IMG/VR virus record: IMGVR_UViG_3300032241_002503
Span: 1-37,273 of that record
Origin: a virus
Length of the DNA: 37,273 nucleotides
Direction: 5' to 3' (one strand)
Numbering within the stretch: position 1 is the first letter of the stretch; every line of letters begins with the position of its first letter. Below, in pieces: positions 15,546 through 26,067 of this stretch. The notes beneath the pieces were generated by a model that was given only the letters and a program-made list of their open reading frames with translations, was not told where the DNA came from and did not search any database. Made by a program: the position numbers and the translations under genes.

Positions 15546-17777
15546 ATGAGTACCATAAAGATCACGGATCTACCACAGATTTCAACATTAAATCCAAACA
15601 CAGCAAAAACCGTATTTGTTGGTGTTGACCTTTCTGCTAATATAACTGCACAATTTTCTGCACAGACTATTGGAGCATCTTTATACTCAAACAACTCTCT
15701 TCCTGTTGGTAATAATTTAATTGTTTTTCCAAATACAACTGCACAATTTTCAAATAGTGATCCGTTATATACTCAAGTTAATTTACAAAATTTTAGCAAT
15801 ACTGGTGCAGCAGATTACATCATAACAGCAGATACAGGTACAAATTCAAATAGTTATGTTGATTTGGGTATTAACAATTCTCAATGGAATCCTATACCAT
15901 TAGGACAAACATCACAACAACCATATGATGGTTATTTGATCGTACAAGGTCCTACAACCAACGGAAATCAAGGTAATTTAGTAATAGGTACTGCGTCTGC
16001 CAATGCAAATTTAGTATTTGCTGTCGGTGGCCAATTTGCAAATAATATTTCTGCAAAGATTACTGCAAATGGATTGGTGTTAAACACACAATCTTATATG
16101 ACATTTAGTGATGGTACTGTGCAAAGAACGGCTGCAGCAACTAACGCATATTCTATTGCTGCTTTTGCGGCCGCCAATACCGCAGCGGCAAATACAGTAT
16201 TACTAACAGGTGTAAATTTAACACAAAATACTTCAATTACTGCCTCGTTTAATCAGGCTAATGCTGCTTTCAATCAAGCTAATGCTTCGTTTACCGTAGC
16301 AAATGCGGCTTTCACCAGCTCTAATGGTTCAATTGCTTGGTCTACCGCTAATGCCGCTTTTGTGCAAGCTAATGCGGTATTTACAAGAGATAACGCTGCC
16401 TTCTTACAAGCTAATGCTTCGTTTACTGTAGCTAATGCGGCATTTACCAGTTCTAATGGTTCAATTGCTTGGTCTACTGCCAACTCAGCGGCAACATATG
16501 CTAACGGTGCTTTTACTCAAGCAAATGCCGCATTTGGTGTAGCCAATAATGCTTTGGCTAATACAACAGGAACACTTAACGGTTCATTGACAATTACAGG
16601 AAACGTTACTGCAAATTACGCTTTCATACAATCTGCTGTCGATTTCACATCTAATGGTACTATTGCAACATCAAGTGGTGTAAACAATAGTAAGAATTTG
16701 AATATCACCGCTGGTAGTGATTCGGGCGGTTATCCAGGGGGTTCAATCACAATCACATCAGGTACTAGTTTGGCAACGAACGGCACAGGTGGTAACATTA
16801 ATTTAAATCCTGGTACAGGTAATGTAACAGATGGTTCGGTTATAGTGTCTGGTAATTTGATCGCCAATGGAATTCAATCAATTACTGGTGTAATTTCCAC
16901 AGGAAATTTAGTTGTTAATGGTACTACAACATCAAATGGTACTGCAAATATTACAGGCACATTGAATGTAACAGGTATCGTTAACATGAATGCTCAGGTC
17001 GTTTTAACTAACACTTCATTCTCAAATACACAATCAGCATTGACGATTACAGCAACACCAAACGTTGCAGTACCATCACAAGATGGTTACATGATTCACA
17101 TTTCTGGTAAACAAAACGTATCTTCACGTATTGTTACCGATTCATATGGTGCAAACACTTATGTTGTTTATGCTGGTCGTTCTGCGAGGGGTAATGTATC
17201 CAACCCAACAGGTGTCAAAGCAGGTGATATATTGACCCGTTTCTCTGGTAATGGTTTTGGTACAACAGGTTATGCACCCTTAGGATCAGGCCGTTTAGAT
17301 ATTGTTGCGGTAGAAGATTTTACTGATACAAATCGTGGCACACAGTTGCAACTATGGAATACACCAATCGGTAGCAATACGCTAACAAACATTGCAAACT
17401 TCAATGGCGTGGATGTTACATTTGCCGGTGAAGTAAACCCACAAAAAGGTTTTGTATTCACACCTAATGTATTGTCTAGTATCACGACATCGTTGACTAT
17501 TGATATTGCAAATACTTCATTATTTTATTTTAAAACAAATGCTACTACAACATTATCGTTGACCGGATTCAAAACAGGTAAGGTTGTTGAAGTTTGGTTA
17601 ACTAATACAGATACAGGTCCTGGTTCAAATCATACTATTACACACGGTTGTTTGGCAAATAATTCAACAGTTGGTGCCACGTCATTCACTTTGACATCTG
17701 GTCATTCAGCATACATTAAGTATTTCAGTATTGGTACCGACCAAGGAAATACTTATTGTCAAATCTCCTATAGCTAA
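15546..17777 (+). CDS. Fibre-like virion protein with Asn/Ala heptads
   Basis: A 743-residue protein inserted between gp7 and gp8. Residues ~1-60 (KITDLPQISTLNPNTAKTVF) look like a fibre attachment domain. Residues ~87-190 (NSYVDLGIN, DGYLIVQGPTTNGNQGNLVI) resemble a block in the 33482 fibre (NGWIDMGI, EGYLF, SGNLVIATD). Residues ~232-341 are Asn/Ala heptads such as NQANASFTVANAAF, including a 44-residue near-duplicate with TSSNGSIAWSTAN. Then come Gly/Thr/Asn-rich beta repeats (GNLIANG, GNLVVNGTT) and a globular C-terminal domain. There is no S74 chaperone motif. It is preceded by GGATAAAAA, a weak ribosome site. The position in the wedge cluster suggests a baseplate-attached fibre or decoration, perhaps taking the place of gp9-gp12 type parts. 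Function is inferred. Confidence 0.7.
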   Translation: MSTIKITDLPQISTLNPNTAKTVFVGVDLSANITAQFSAQTIGASLYSNNSLPVGNNLIVFPNTTAQFSNSDPLYTQVNLQNFSNTGAADYIITADTGTNSNSYVDLGINNSQWNPIPLGQTSQQPYDGYLIVQGPTTNGNQGNLVIGTASANANLVFAVGGQFANNISAKITANGLVLNTQSYMTFSDGTVQRTAAATNAYSIAAFAAANTAAANTVLLTGVNLTQNTSITASFNQANAAFNQANASFTVANAAFTSSNGSIAWSTANAAFVQANAVFTRDNAAFLQANASFTVANAAFTSSNGSIAWSTANSAATYANGAFTQANAAFGVANNALANTTGTLNGSLTITGNVTANYAFIQSAVDFTSNGTIATSSGVNNSKNLNITAGSDSGGYPGGSITITSGTSLATNGTGGNINLNPGTGNVTDGSVIVSGNLIANGIQSITGVISTGNLVVNGTTTSNGTANITGTLNVTGIVNMNAQVVLTNTSFSNTQSALTITATPNVAVPSQDGYMIHISGKQNVSSRIVTDSYGANTYVVYAGRSARGNVSNPTGVKAGDILTRFSGNGFGTTGYAPLGSGRLDIVAVEDFTDTNRGTQLQLWNTPIGSNTLTNIANFNGVDVTFAGEVNPQKGFVFTPNVLSSITTSLTIDIANTSLFYFKTNATTTLSLTGFKTGKVVEVWLTNTDTGPGSNHTITHGCLANNSTVGATSFTLTSGHSAYIKYFSIGTDQGNTYCQISYS
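16281..16544 (+). repeat. 132-bp near-repeat within the Asn/Ala heptad region
   Basis: The segment beginning AATGCTTCGTTTAC at 16281 recurs at 16413, a 132-bp (44-residue) offset. Both encode NASFTVANAAFTSSNGSIAW. Differences are mostly third-position changes, and the second copy diverges towards its end. Confidence 0.7.
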
Positions 17778-17783
17778 TAAATA
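17776..17783 (+). promoter_or_regulatory. Possible late box AATAAATA before gp8
   Basis: An nATAAATA match overlaps the stop of the upstream gene and lies 6 bases before the gp8 ATG, which has no ribosome site. Like the box before gp25, it would give an almost leaderless message, so its activity is doubtful. Confidence 0.25.
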
Positions 17784-17789
17784 CATATT

Positions 17790-19235
17790 ATGTCAGATTC
17801 TAATAAAAATATACTCACCTACAATGCTAGTGTGGCTCAAATTGAGCAGAACTATTATGCTCCAATTTCCACTATTACTTCTTCAGGTAATATAGTTGAA
17901 ACGACTTATGCGTTTATGTCAAAAGTTGATCCTTGGCCGACCGACCCTTTGACGAATGTTGAGGATCCAGCACAACCCACACAAGACCAAAAGTATATTA
18001 AATCTGTTTTTAAGAATATGTTTTATCTTAAACGATTGACTTCAAATAACATTAGGTCAGTTGCACAAAGAATTGATTGGCAAACAGGAACAACATATCA
18101 ATATTACCAAGACAATATTGATATATTTGCAACAGATACCAACGGATATTTGATTAATAATTTTTATGTACGAAATCGTTATAATCAAGTTTTCAAATGT
18201 CTTTGGAACAATAATGGCGCTCCAACAACTGTAGAACCGTTTTTTCAACCAGGAAATTATGGAACAAATAACATTTTTGTTGGTTCAGATGGGTATAAAT
18301 GGAAGTTTATGTTTGTAATTACTGGAGGAGACCAGGTCAATTTTTTAGACGCATCTTGGATCCCCGTTCCTATTGTACACACTTCACCTAGTCCAACATA
18401 TACACCAACAAGTTCTGGTTACAACTTTCAATCTTTAACAAATGCTGGATCAGGTGATGTGGAAGTAGTCAATGTAACTAATGGTGGTGTGGGTTACACA
18501 GCGCAAAATACCACAGTTAAGATTGTTGGTGATGGTTTTGGAGCAAGCGCCAATGCTGTTATTTCTGGTGGTGTAATTACTGATATTACTGTCTCAAATC
18601 CAGGTTATAATTATACGTATGCAAATGTAGTAATTACTACTACAGATACATTATCAAATACGGCAACTGCTGTGGCACCAGTATCTCCAGTTGGAGGACA
18701 CGGATTTGACCCCATTTCTGAATTAGGTTGCTTTAGAACAATGTATAATATTGAATTTAGTGGAAGTGAAGGTTCTTCATTACCCACGGATATTAATTAT
18801 CGTCAAATAGGACTTTTAGTTAATCCAACATCACAAGACTCATATCCACTTCCAGCAACAGATATGGAATTTAACACTTCAATTAAAGTTACAGTAGCGC
18901 CAGGCATTGGAACATATATAAATGATGAAATCGTAACACAAGTTGACCTTAACGCAAATTCACCTACTTATAATCAAGTCGTATTTTCTGGCACAGTTTT
19001 GAGTTTTAACTCTGCAACCAACCTGGTCGAGTTGATAAATATAACAGTAGGAACAACTCCTGTATTGAATTCTAGTTTAACAGGAAGTATATCAAAAAAT
19101 GCAAGAACTGTTTTGAACTTTTCCACTTCTACTTTTATACCTTTTTCTGGTTATCTCACATACATAGAAAATAGAAGTGGAGTTCAAAGAAGTGCTGACG
19201 GTATTGAACAATTTAAGTTTGTCCTAGGATACTAA
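17790..19235 (+). CDS. 8: Baseplate wedge protein gp8
   Basis: The 481-residue protein has gp8 features: an N-terminal YAFMSKVDPWPTDP (compare the T4 SEPWSSNE region), YIKSVFKNMFYLKRLTSNNI with RIDWQTGTTY, FYVRNRYNQVFKCLWNN, and VGSDGYKWKFMFVI, which matches T4 DGYVWEYLFEI. The C-terminus ends with FIPFSGYLTYIENRSGVQRS and a final phenylalanine-rich strand, as in T4 (MIYMENRPPI). It is longer than T4 gp8 (334), partly because residues ~225-285 contain a GxxY module (TNGGVGYTAQNTTVKIVGDG, GASANAVISGG, NPGYNY). gp8 dimers bridge gp7 and gp6 at the wedge periphery. Confidence 0.87.
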   Translation: MSDSNKNILTYNASVAQIEQNYYAPISTITSSGNIVETTYAFMSKVDPWPTDPLTNVEDPAQPTQDQKYIKSVFKNMFYLKRLTSNNIRSVAQRIDWQTGTTYQYYQDNIDIFATDTNGYLINNFYVRNRYNQVFKCLWNNNGAPTTVEPFFQPGNYGTNNIFVGSDGYKWKFMFVITGGDQVNFLDASWIPVPIVHTSPSPTYTPTSSGYNFQSLTNAGSGDVEVVNVTNGGVGYTAQNTTVKIVGDGFGASANAVISGGVITDITVSNPGYNYTYANVVITTTDTLSNTATAVAPVSPVGGHGFDPISELGCFRTMYNIEFSGSEGSSLPTDINYRQIGLLVNPTSQDSYPLPATDMEFNTSIKVTVAPGIGTYINDEIVTQVDLNANSPTYNQVVFSGTVLSFNSATNLVELINITVGTTPVLNSSLTGSISKNARTVLNFSTSTFIPFSGYLTYIENRSGVQRSADGIEQFKFVLGY

Positions 19236-19244
19236 AGGAATAAA

Positions 19245-22200
19245 ATGTCTCTGAATTTTAATGTAAGCCCATATTATGATGATTTTGATCCAGCAAAAAA
19301 CTTCTATCGTATACTCTTTAAACCAGGTTATGCGGTACAAGCAAGAGAACTAACACAATCTCAATCAATCACTCAAAATCAGATTGTTAATTTTGCTTCA
19401 GCTATTTTTGCTCAAAATACTCCTATTTCTGGTGGAAAAGTAAGTGTAAATGTGAATTGTTATTACATTAAATTATTGGCAACCACTCCGCTTGGTGTTT
19501 CTTCCGATTCAATCATTTCACAATTCCTTGGTCAAACAATTCAAGACCAAACAGGTACAATTGTTGCAACTGTTGTTGCTGCTATTCCTTCTACAGGTGT
19601 TGGTGGTGATCCTACAACATTAATCGTTTCTTATTTGTCCGGCCAACATTTTTCTAATGGTGCAGTTCTTTTCAACACTTCAAACAACAATTTACAAGTG
19701 CAAGCAATTGCATCAAACGCAACAGGATCAAGTTCTGTAGCTTCTATTTCTCAAGGTGTATTTTGGGTTTCTTCAAACTATACAAATAAATCTGGAGAAG
19801 TAATTCAAAATGGAGCTTTTGTTCAAGTTAATCCACAAACAATCGTTCTTGATAAGTATGATAATTCTCCATCATTGAGAATTGGTTTAAACATTACAGA
19901 AAACATTGTTAGTTATAACTACGATCCATCTCTATTGGATCCAGCAGTTGGTGCATCAAACTATCAAGCACCAGGTGCTGACCGATATCAAATTCTATTA
20001 ACATTGGTAACACTACCTATTACTTTAGGTAATGACCAAAACTTTATTGAGTTGACTCGTGTTGTTAATGGACAAATTGTTTACACTAATAATACCACTC
20101 AATATTCTTCTATTGATGATTATTTGGCCAAAAGAACTTATGAAACTAATGGCGATTTTATCGTTGATAATTTTGGTTTAAACCCGGTTTCAAATACAGC
20201 AACACCAAATGGCCACAATGGTTATACACAATATGATTTGCAAATTGGTAAAGGTGTTGCTTATGTTCATGGTTATCGTATAGAAAATCAATCTACTTTA
20301 GTATTAACAAACGACAGAGCACAAACAACCACAACTCAAAATAATAATTATAATTATATTGATTATGGTCAATATTTTTATGTTGATACTGTTGGTGGTT
20401 TATTTGATGTTTCTACAAGTCCTAAAGTTGATGTGCATATTGTTGGTGCCGGTTCTATTATAACTTCTAACGCAAATACATACAATTCAACATTAGTTGG
20501 TACTGGTTACATAACAGATTTGGTATATGACCATGACACAACAGATGCAAATACATCATCATATGTTTTTAAAGCATACGTACACGATATTGTTACAAAT
20601 TCTTTGACCGGCAATGCAACAAGTGCCAACGCTACAACAATTGTATTCCCCAATAATGGTATATTCTCTACTGTAGCCAATGCTTATTATGGTGTAACAT
20701 TAACAATTATTGCTGGACCTTCAATTGGTGATTCTAGAACTATTGTAAGTTATAATGCTCAAACTTTGACCGCAACAGTAAATTCACCATTTACTACAAC
20801 ACCAACTGCAAATTCTACGTTTGCACTACAATTTGGTACAAAAGATGTTGATTCTATTGTTATTGCCAATTCTTCAACCTATGCAATCTCTGCAAATGCC
20901 AATATCAATATTGAAGGTAAACTTGGTGGAATTATTACCAATGGCACGTTCTATGAAAATCCGGATGTTCCAGAATTAATATACAACCTTGGTTATCCAT
21001 ATGTTGCTTCTATTTCTGGAACAAGTTATTCTTCTAGACAAGTTTTCAGAAGGAAGCAATTTACCGGCACACCCGCAGCATTACAAATTACTATACCTGT
21101 GGGCAGCCAAGGTGTTGTTGGTTTTGAAGGCGGACCTGGAACATTATCTGCTGATGCAATTAAACAGAACTATACTGCAATTATTACAAATTCATCAAAC
21201 ACAGCTAATACAGGCGCAATTAATAGTATTTTAGATTTAGCGGACACGGCAAACTTATCTGTTGTTATTTCTGGAACAAATAATTCCGTACTAACTATCT
21301 CAGATTTAACTGGTAAATATACTGGTGCTGGTTTGACTGTTTCCATTATTTCTAAAGTCAATATTCTTAATGCAGATAATACTCAACACGTATTAAAAAC
21401 AAAAACTTTAGTTACTGGTAATACAACGGCAAATGCTGCTGTAACAGGCACTGCGGTAACTGGAGTAGCAAATGTATATTATGATTTAACCAATGCACAA
21501 GTTTATATTAAAAATTCTGCACTTGTTGGTGTAAGTAATACACAAAGTTTATATGTAACTGATGTAAAATCTATAGTTAAAGTTGTAGACTCTTTGTCTC
21601 GTAGTGCAAATGTTACCACATCAATGATGACTGATCCTGCTTACGACCTTACAAGTAGTTTTGTGCTTGATAATGGACAAAGAGATAGCATTTATTCCCA
21701 TGCTGGTATTATACTAAAACCGGGAGCACCAAACCCTAAAGGTAATATTTTAGTTGTATTTAATTATTATTCACATACATCTCAGTTAGCAGATGGTTAT
21801 TTCAGTTACCAGTCTTATGTTAATGAAACATATTCTCAGATTCCAAGTTATCTTAGCAACCGTGGTACCGTATACAATTTGAGAGATTGTATTGACTTTA
21901 GGCCATGTCGTGTAAATGGTACATCAGCCTATGCTTTAGAATATACAGGAAATCCAAGTTCTGATGATACAGGAACTTATATTCCGCAAGACTTAACAAA
22001 CTTTATTAGTAATTATTCTTATTATTTGTCACGTTGTGACAGGTTGGTTTTAAGTAAAGATAAAAACTTTCAAATTATCCAAGGTAAACCAGCATTAAAT
22101 CCAGAATTGCCAACTGAACCTGATGGTTCTTTGATACTTGTTAATTTATATCACGACCCTTATACAACGTATTTGCCAAGTGAAGCGCCAGCTGGTATTT

Positions 22201-25200
22201 TACCTAATCTATCTATTGAAAATGTTCGCCATCGCCGTTGGACTATGCAAGATATTTCAGATTTGGAAAAACGTTTTGATAATTTTGTTGATGCATTAAA
22301 CCCGTCAGAACAAACAGCAATGAATTTTTTAATTCCTGATTCTCGTGGAATACCAAGAATTAAAAATGCTGTTGTTGTTGATGATTTTACTTCTTATGGA
22401 GTAGCAGACACTTCTAATCCATATTTTTCAGCATCAATTGATACATTAAAAAATTCATTTTCGGCTTCACATAATGTTTATAATTTCAAATTACAAGCAA
22501 ATACTGCTATAAACAGTTTAAATCAGATGGACGCCAACACAGCGGCCGAATTAGGTTACGTTGTTAATAATGTTAGTAAAGTGTCCAGATATTATAGTTT
22601 ACCATATACCAGTACTGCAGCAATAACACAAACTCTTGCAAGTAGAACTTTAAATTTAAATCCATTTGCAATTCAAGTTTATAAAGGTGTTGGCAGTCTT
22701 TATCCTCCAATGGATAATTGGATTGATGGAACGATTGCACCTGATTTATTATTAGCTAATATTAATAACTTAGTTGCAAATACATCCAACACAGGATTAA
22801 ATGCCACCAACGTTAATAATTATCAATCTATTCCAGGAACTCAGTTACCAACAGGAACATCAAACACTACAAGTTTAGTTTCTTCTTATGTACTGAACAA
22901 TGGTTATGTGAGAAATAATACTTTACAACCATACATCAGACCACAAGAGTTAATTTTCCGTGCTAAAAATATGAAAATTAACACTCCAATTAGTTGTTAT
23001 TTTGATGGCGTTAATGTTAATAATTACATAACCAATCCAAATATAATTGAATTAAAAAATTCTGTTGGCCAATTTCAGGAAGATGATGTGATTGGTATCA
23101 CTTCAAATAACACATTTTATCCAATTGCTGTGGTTGCTTACACATACAATTATCCTAATTCAAACAATGTTCGTTTATATGTAACTTCTGATTTTAGTAC
23201 AAATTATTCTGCTTTAAATAATTCAGATTATATTACAGATATTATTTCAAATGCAAAATTTGATGCTAACGGAAATTATTTAAGTAATACTGCATATGCA
23301 CAATTAATTAATACACAAATTATTACAACAGTTAATAATGGTTACATCTCTGGTGTTGGAGGTTCATTTACAGACCTTTCTTCAAATACAATTGCTGGAA
23401 TTTATAGCACATCTTCTGCCGGTTACGGATCTTTTGCACAAAATTATGGAGTTTGGAATTCTGCAAAACCTGGAACTCCAAGTACATTTGATGTAACTTT
23501 CCCATTAACAATTACAGCAAATGGAACATATTATTTTGCTGCTGAGGGAGATGATGAAGTTGTTGTTTATTTGAACGGTAATCTAATTATTAATAAAACA
23601 AATGCTTCTGGTTCTCTTGGATACTATTCAACCAATTTAACTGCAAACAATTATACTGTGCGTATTGTTAATACACAAGGTGATAATGATGCTTTTGTTG
23701 CTTGTGCTATTTCTACAACGGCTTGGACAAATCAAACCACAACAGGACAAATTGTTTGGTCGACAAGAGCTCCTTATCATGCAATATTGCCAAATAATAT
23801 TACTGGTATTGCCACCGTATCTTCTATTTTAGGTGGTGGAAATTATTATACTGGTGTAACAAATATTATTTTACATCCATTGACAAGCAATACAGTTAAT
23901 TTGAATGCACAAACAATTACAATAACTACGCCAACATTTGGTATAAATGGCACACAAGGTGCTTCAATAACAACTACAAGCAATATTACTAGTTATAATG
24001 TTAGTACAAAAGTTGCAACAATAAATCCTTCTGTTAGTATTGCTATTGGTCAAAACCAAACTTATGGATTAATTGATTCGACTTATTCTATTACAGGAAC
24101 AGCAAATAATTACATATTGGCTCAAATTGATGGAGGTCCTTCTCCACTTGCAACTAATGAGAATGGCGCTTTCTGTGGAATCTTTAATGTTCCTCCAGCA
24201 GCATTTACAACAGGCGTAAAAACGTTCCGTGCAGATAATAGAACTACTGCTACTGATCCAACTACTGCAACAACATATGCTGAAGCCACATTCTATGGTT
24301 CAAGTATATCCAACGCACAAAATGGTAATTATAATTTTAGCCCTTCTGTTGTTTCTGATTCTCAAGTTATTATAGCTACTGCAACTGCACCAACGACAAC
24401 AGTTGCTCAAAGTCCAACAACAACACTTTATGATCCGATTGCACAAACATTTAGCGTTGATCCAAAAACATATCCAAATGGAATGTTCTTGTATTCAATG
24501 CAATTCTTTTTTAATACAAAAGCAGTATTAACACAATCTCCAGTGCAATTATCAATTGTTGGCACTTCAAATGATGGCACACCAAACGGACAAACATTAG
24601 ATAATTCTATTGTTGTTTTGAATCCAGACAAAATTAACGTATCCAACACACCGTATTATGCAGATAGTAATACAATGACAGAGTTTGTATTCCCTGCGCC
24701 AGTATACATTCAACCTGGTGTGACTTATGCTGCTATATTGCAATCACAGTCAACAGAATACAACGTTTGGATTGCATCACAAAATGATATAGCCTTGCAA
24801 TCTTCTGTTGGCGCAAATACCGAAACAGTTACAAAAATTACTTCTGTACCTTATGCTGGTCAATTATATGAAACTCAAAATGGACAACAATGGACAGGAG
24901 ATTCTACAAAAGCATTAATGTTTGTTTTAAATCGTTGTTTCTTTGATACAAGTAAGCATCCTAAGATTCCTTTTATTGTTGCATCAAATTTACCGCAAAC
25001 TACAACTGTCCAAAATGATGTTAGAAATTATTATAATAATCAGACAACAAATTTACAATATGAAATTGATGCTTTAAATGTTACAACAACAGATTATATA
25101 CCTACTAATACAAACATTACATATTCGTATCAAGGATTATTAGCATCAGGACAATTATCTACTGAAGTTTCTGTCGTGCCGGGTAGATTGGGTGCTCCAA

Positions 25201-26066
25201 ATTATTATGATGAAAATCTTGGCGATGGTCAAGGTCCTAGATATTTACAAGCAAATAATGCAAATTCTTTTGTTGTCTATGCAACTTTAAATTCAACAGA
25301 CAACAGAATGACTCCTATTATTGCTGATAATGCTTTAACATTATTTACTGTTCAAAAAAATATTAACAATTTACCATTAAATAATACAAACATTAATATA
25401 TTATATGGTGGTTCTGGATATAATGCAAATACTACACAAGCAAACGTTTCGGCACCTGATATTTCTGGCGGAATACAAGCTACAGCAAATGTAGTTATTG
25501 CAAATGGTGTTGTTCAAGGTATTTACGTTACAAATTCAAGTTCAGGATATTTAAATCCTCCAACCATTACCATATACGATGCAAACACCGGCGCTCCAGG
25601 AACAGGTGCTATTATTTCTACAACAACAGAATTATCTCCAACTGAAGGAAATGCTGGAGTTCGTTATGTAAGCAAAACTATTTCTCTATCCAACATAAAT
25701 TCTTCAGGAGATTTAAGAGTATACTTAACTGCATATAGACCTAATAATACCAATATATTTGTGTTTGCTCGAGTTCAAAATTTAAATGATTCGCAGCGGT
25801 TTACAGATGGTCCATGGCAATTATTAACATATATCAATAATTCATATGGTTTCTCTGAGAATACAAAAGATTATTTACAACTACAATTAGCACCAGGTAT
25901 AAATGGTGTTGCTAATAATCAAATTTCTTACTTGAGCACCTCTACAGGATTAACATATTCATCATTTAATCAATTTGCATTTAAGGTTGTTTTGACTTCA
26001 AGTGATAGCACCAGTATTCCTGAGGTTACTAATTTAAGTGTGGTAGCTTTACCGGCAGGAAACTAA
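19245..26066 (+). CDS. Giant baseplate/fibre protein with DUF4815-type N-terminus and a PA14-like domain
   Basis: At 2273 residues this is the largest gene here. The N-terminus (PYYDDFDPAKNFYRILF, GYAVQARELTQSQSITQNQI) is typical of DUF4815 phage structural proteins. The block LPTEPDGSLILVNLYHDPYT, with NVRHRRWTMQDISDLEKR, also fits that family in aquatic T4-like phages. Residues ~1398-1490 (NGTYYFAAEGDDEVVVYLNG, NYTVRIVN) look like a PA14/GLEYA-type beta-sandwich, often carbohydrate-binding. Residues ~2052-2120 hold a GxxY module. It follows gp8, where T4 has gp9-gp10, so it may take the place of the peripheral gp10 type protein and carry fibres. AAGGA precedes the ATG. Domain names are from pattern recognition only. 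Confidence 0.75.
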   Translation: MSLNFNVSPYYDDFDPAKNFYRILFKPGYAVQARELTQSQSITQNQIVNFASAIFAQNTPISGGKVSVNVNCYYIKLLATTPLGVSSDSIISQFLGQTIQDQTGTIVATVVAAIPSTGVGGDPTTLIVSYLSGQHFSNGAVLFNTSNNNLQVQAIASNATGSSSVASISQGVFWVSSNYTNKSGEVIQNGAFVQVNPQTIVLDKYDNSPSLRIGLNITENIVSYNYDPSLLDPAVGASNYQAPGADRYQILLTLVTLPITLGNDQNFIELTRVVNGQIVYTNNTTQYSSIDDYLAKRTYETNGDFIVDNFGLNPVSNTATPNGHNGYTQYDLQIGKGVAYVHGYRIENQSTLVLTNDRAQTTTTQNNNYNYIDYGQYFYVDTVGGLFDVSTSPKVDVHIVGAGSIITSNANTYNSTLVGTGYITDLVYDHDTTDANTSSYVFKAYVHDIVTNSLTGNATSANATTIVFPNNGIFSTVANAYYGVTLTIIAGPSIGDSRTIVSYNAQTLTATVNSPFTTTPTANSTFALQFGTKDVDSIVIANSSTYAISANANINIEGKLGGIITNGTFYENPDVPELIYNLGYPYVASISGTSYSSRQVFRRKQFTGTPAALQITIPVGSQGVVGFEGGPGTLSADAIKQNYTAIITNSSNTANTGAINSILDLADTANLSVVISGTNNSVLTISDLTGKYTGAGLTVSIISKVNILNADNTQHVLKTKTLVTGNTTANAAVTGTAVTGVANVYYDLTNAQVYIKNSALVGVSNTQSLYVTDVKSIVKVVDSLSRSANVTTSMMTDPAYDLTSSFVLDNGQRDSIYSHAGIILKPGAPNPKGNILVVFNYYSHTSQLADGYFSYQSYVNETYSQIPSYLSNRGTVYNLRDCIDFRPCRVNGTSAYALEYTGNPSSDDTGTYIPQDLTNFISNYSYYLSRCDRLVLSKDKNFQIIQGKPALNPELPTEPDGSLILVNLYHDPYTTYLPSEAPAGILPNLSIENVRHRRWTMQDISDLEKRFDNFVDALNPSEQTAMNFLIPDSRGIPRIKNAVVVDDFTSYGVADTSNPYFSASIDTLKNSFSASHNVYNFKLQANTAINSLNQMDANTAAELGYVVNNVSKVSRYYSLPYTSTAAITQTLASRTLNLNPFAIQVYKGVGSLYPPMDNWIDGTIAPDLLLANINNLVANTSNTGLNATNVNNYQSIPGTQLPTGTSNTTSLVSSYVLNNGYVRNNTLQPYIRPQELIFRAKNMKINTPISCYFDGVNVNNYITNPNIIELKNSVGQFQEDDVIGITSNNTFYPIAVVAYTYNYPNSNNVRLYVTSDFSTNYSALNNSDYITDIISNAKFDANGNYLSNTAYAQLINTQIITTVNNGYISGVGGSFTDLSSNTIAGIYSTSSAGYGSFAQNYGVWNSAKPGTPSTFDVTFPLTITANGTYYFAAEGDDEVVVYLNGNLIINKTNASGSLGYYSTNLTANNYTVRIVNTQGDNDAFVACAISTTAWTNQTTTGQIVWSTRAPYHAILPNNITGIATVSSILGGGNYYTGVTNIILHPLTSNTVNLNAQTITITTPTFGINGTQGASITTTSNITSYNVSTKVATINPSVSIAIGQNQTYGLIDSTYSITGTANNYILAQIDGGPSPLATNENGAFCGIFNVPPAAFTTGVKTFRADNRTTATDPTTATTYAEATFYGSSISNAQNGNYNFSPSVVSDSQVIIATATAPTTTVAQSPTTTLYDPIAQTFSVDPKTYPNGMFLYSMQFFFNTKAVLTQSPVQLSIVGTSNDGTPNGQTLDNSIVVLNPDKINVSNTPYYADSNTMTEFVFPAPVYIQPGVTYAAILQSQSTEYNVWIASQNDIALQSSVGANTETVTKITSVPYAGQLYETQNGQQWTGDSTKALMFVLNRCFFDTSKHPKIPFIVASNLPQTTTVQNDVRNYYNNQTTNLQYEIDALNVTTTDYIPTNTNITYSYQGLLASGQLSTEVSVVPGRLGAPNYYDENLGDGQGPRYLQANNANSFVVYATLNSTDNRMTPIIADNALTLFTVQKNINNLPLNNTNINILYGGSGYNANTTQANVSAPDISGGIQATANVVIANGVVQGIYVTNSSSGYLNPPTITIYDANTGAPGTGAIISTTTELSPTEGNAGVRYVSKTISLSNINSSGDLRVYLTAYRPNNTNIFVFARVQNLNDSQRFTDGPWQLLTYINNSYGFSENTKDYLQLQLAPGINGVANNQISYLSTSTGLTYSSFNQFAFKVVLTSSDSTSIPEVTNLSVVALPAGN

Positions 26067-26067
26067 A

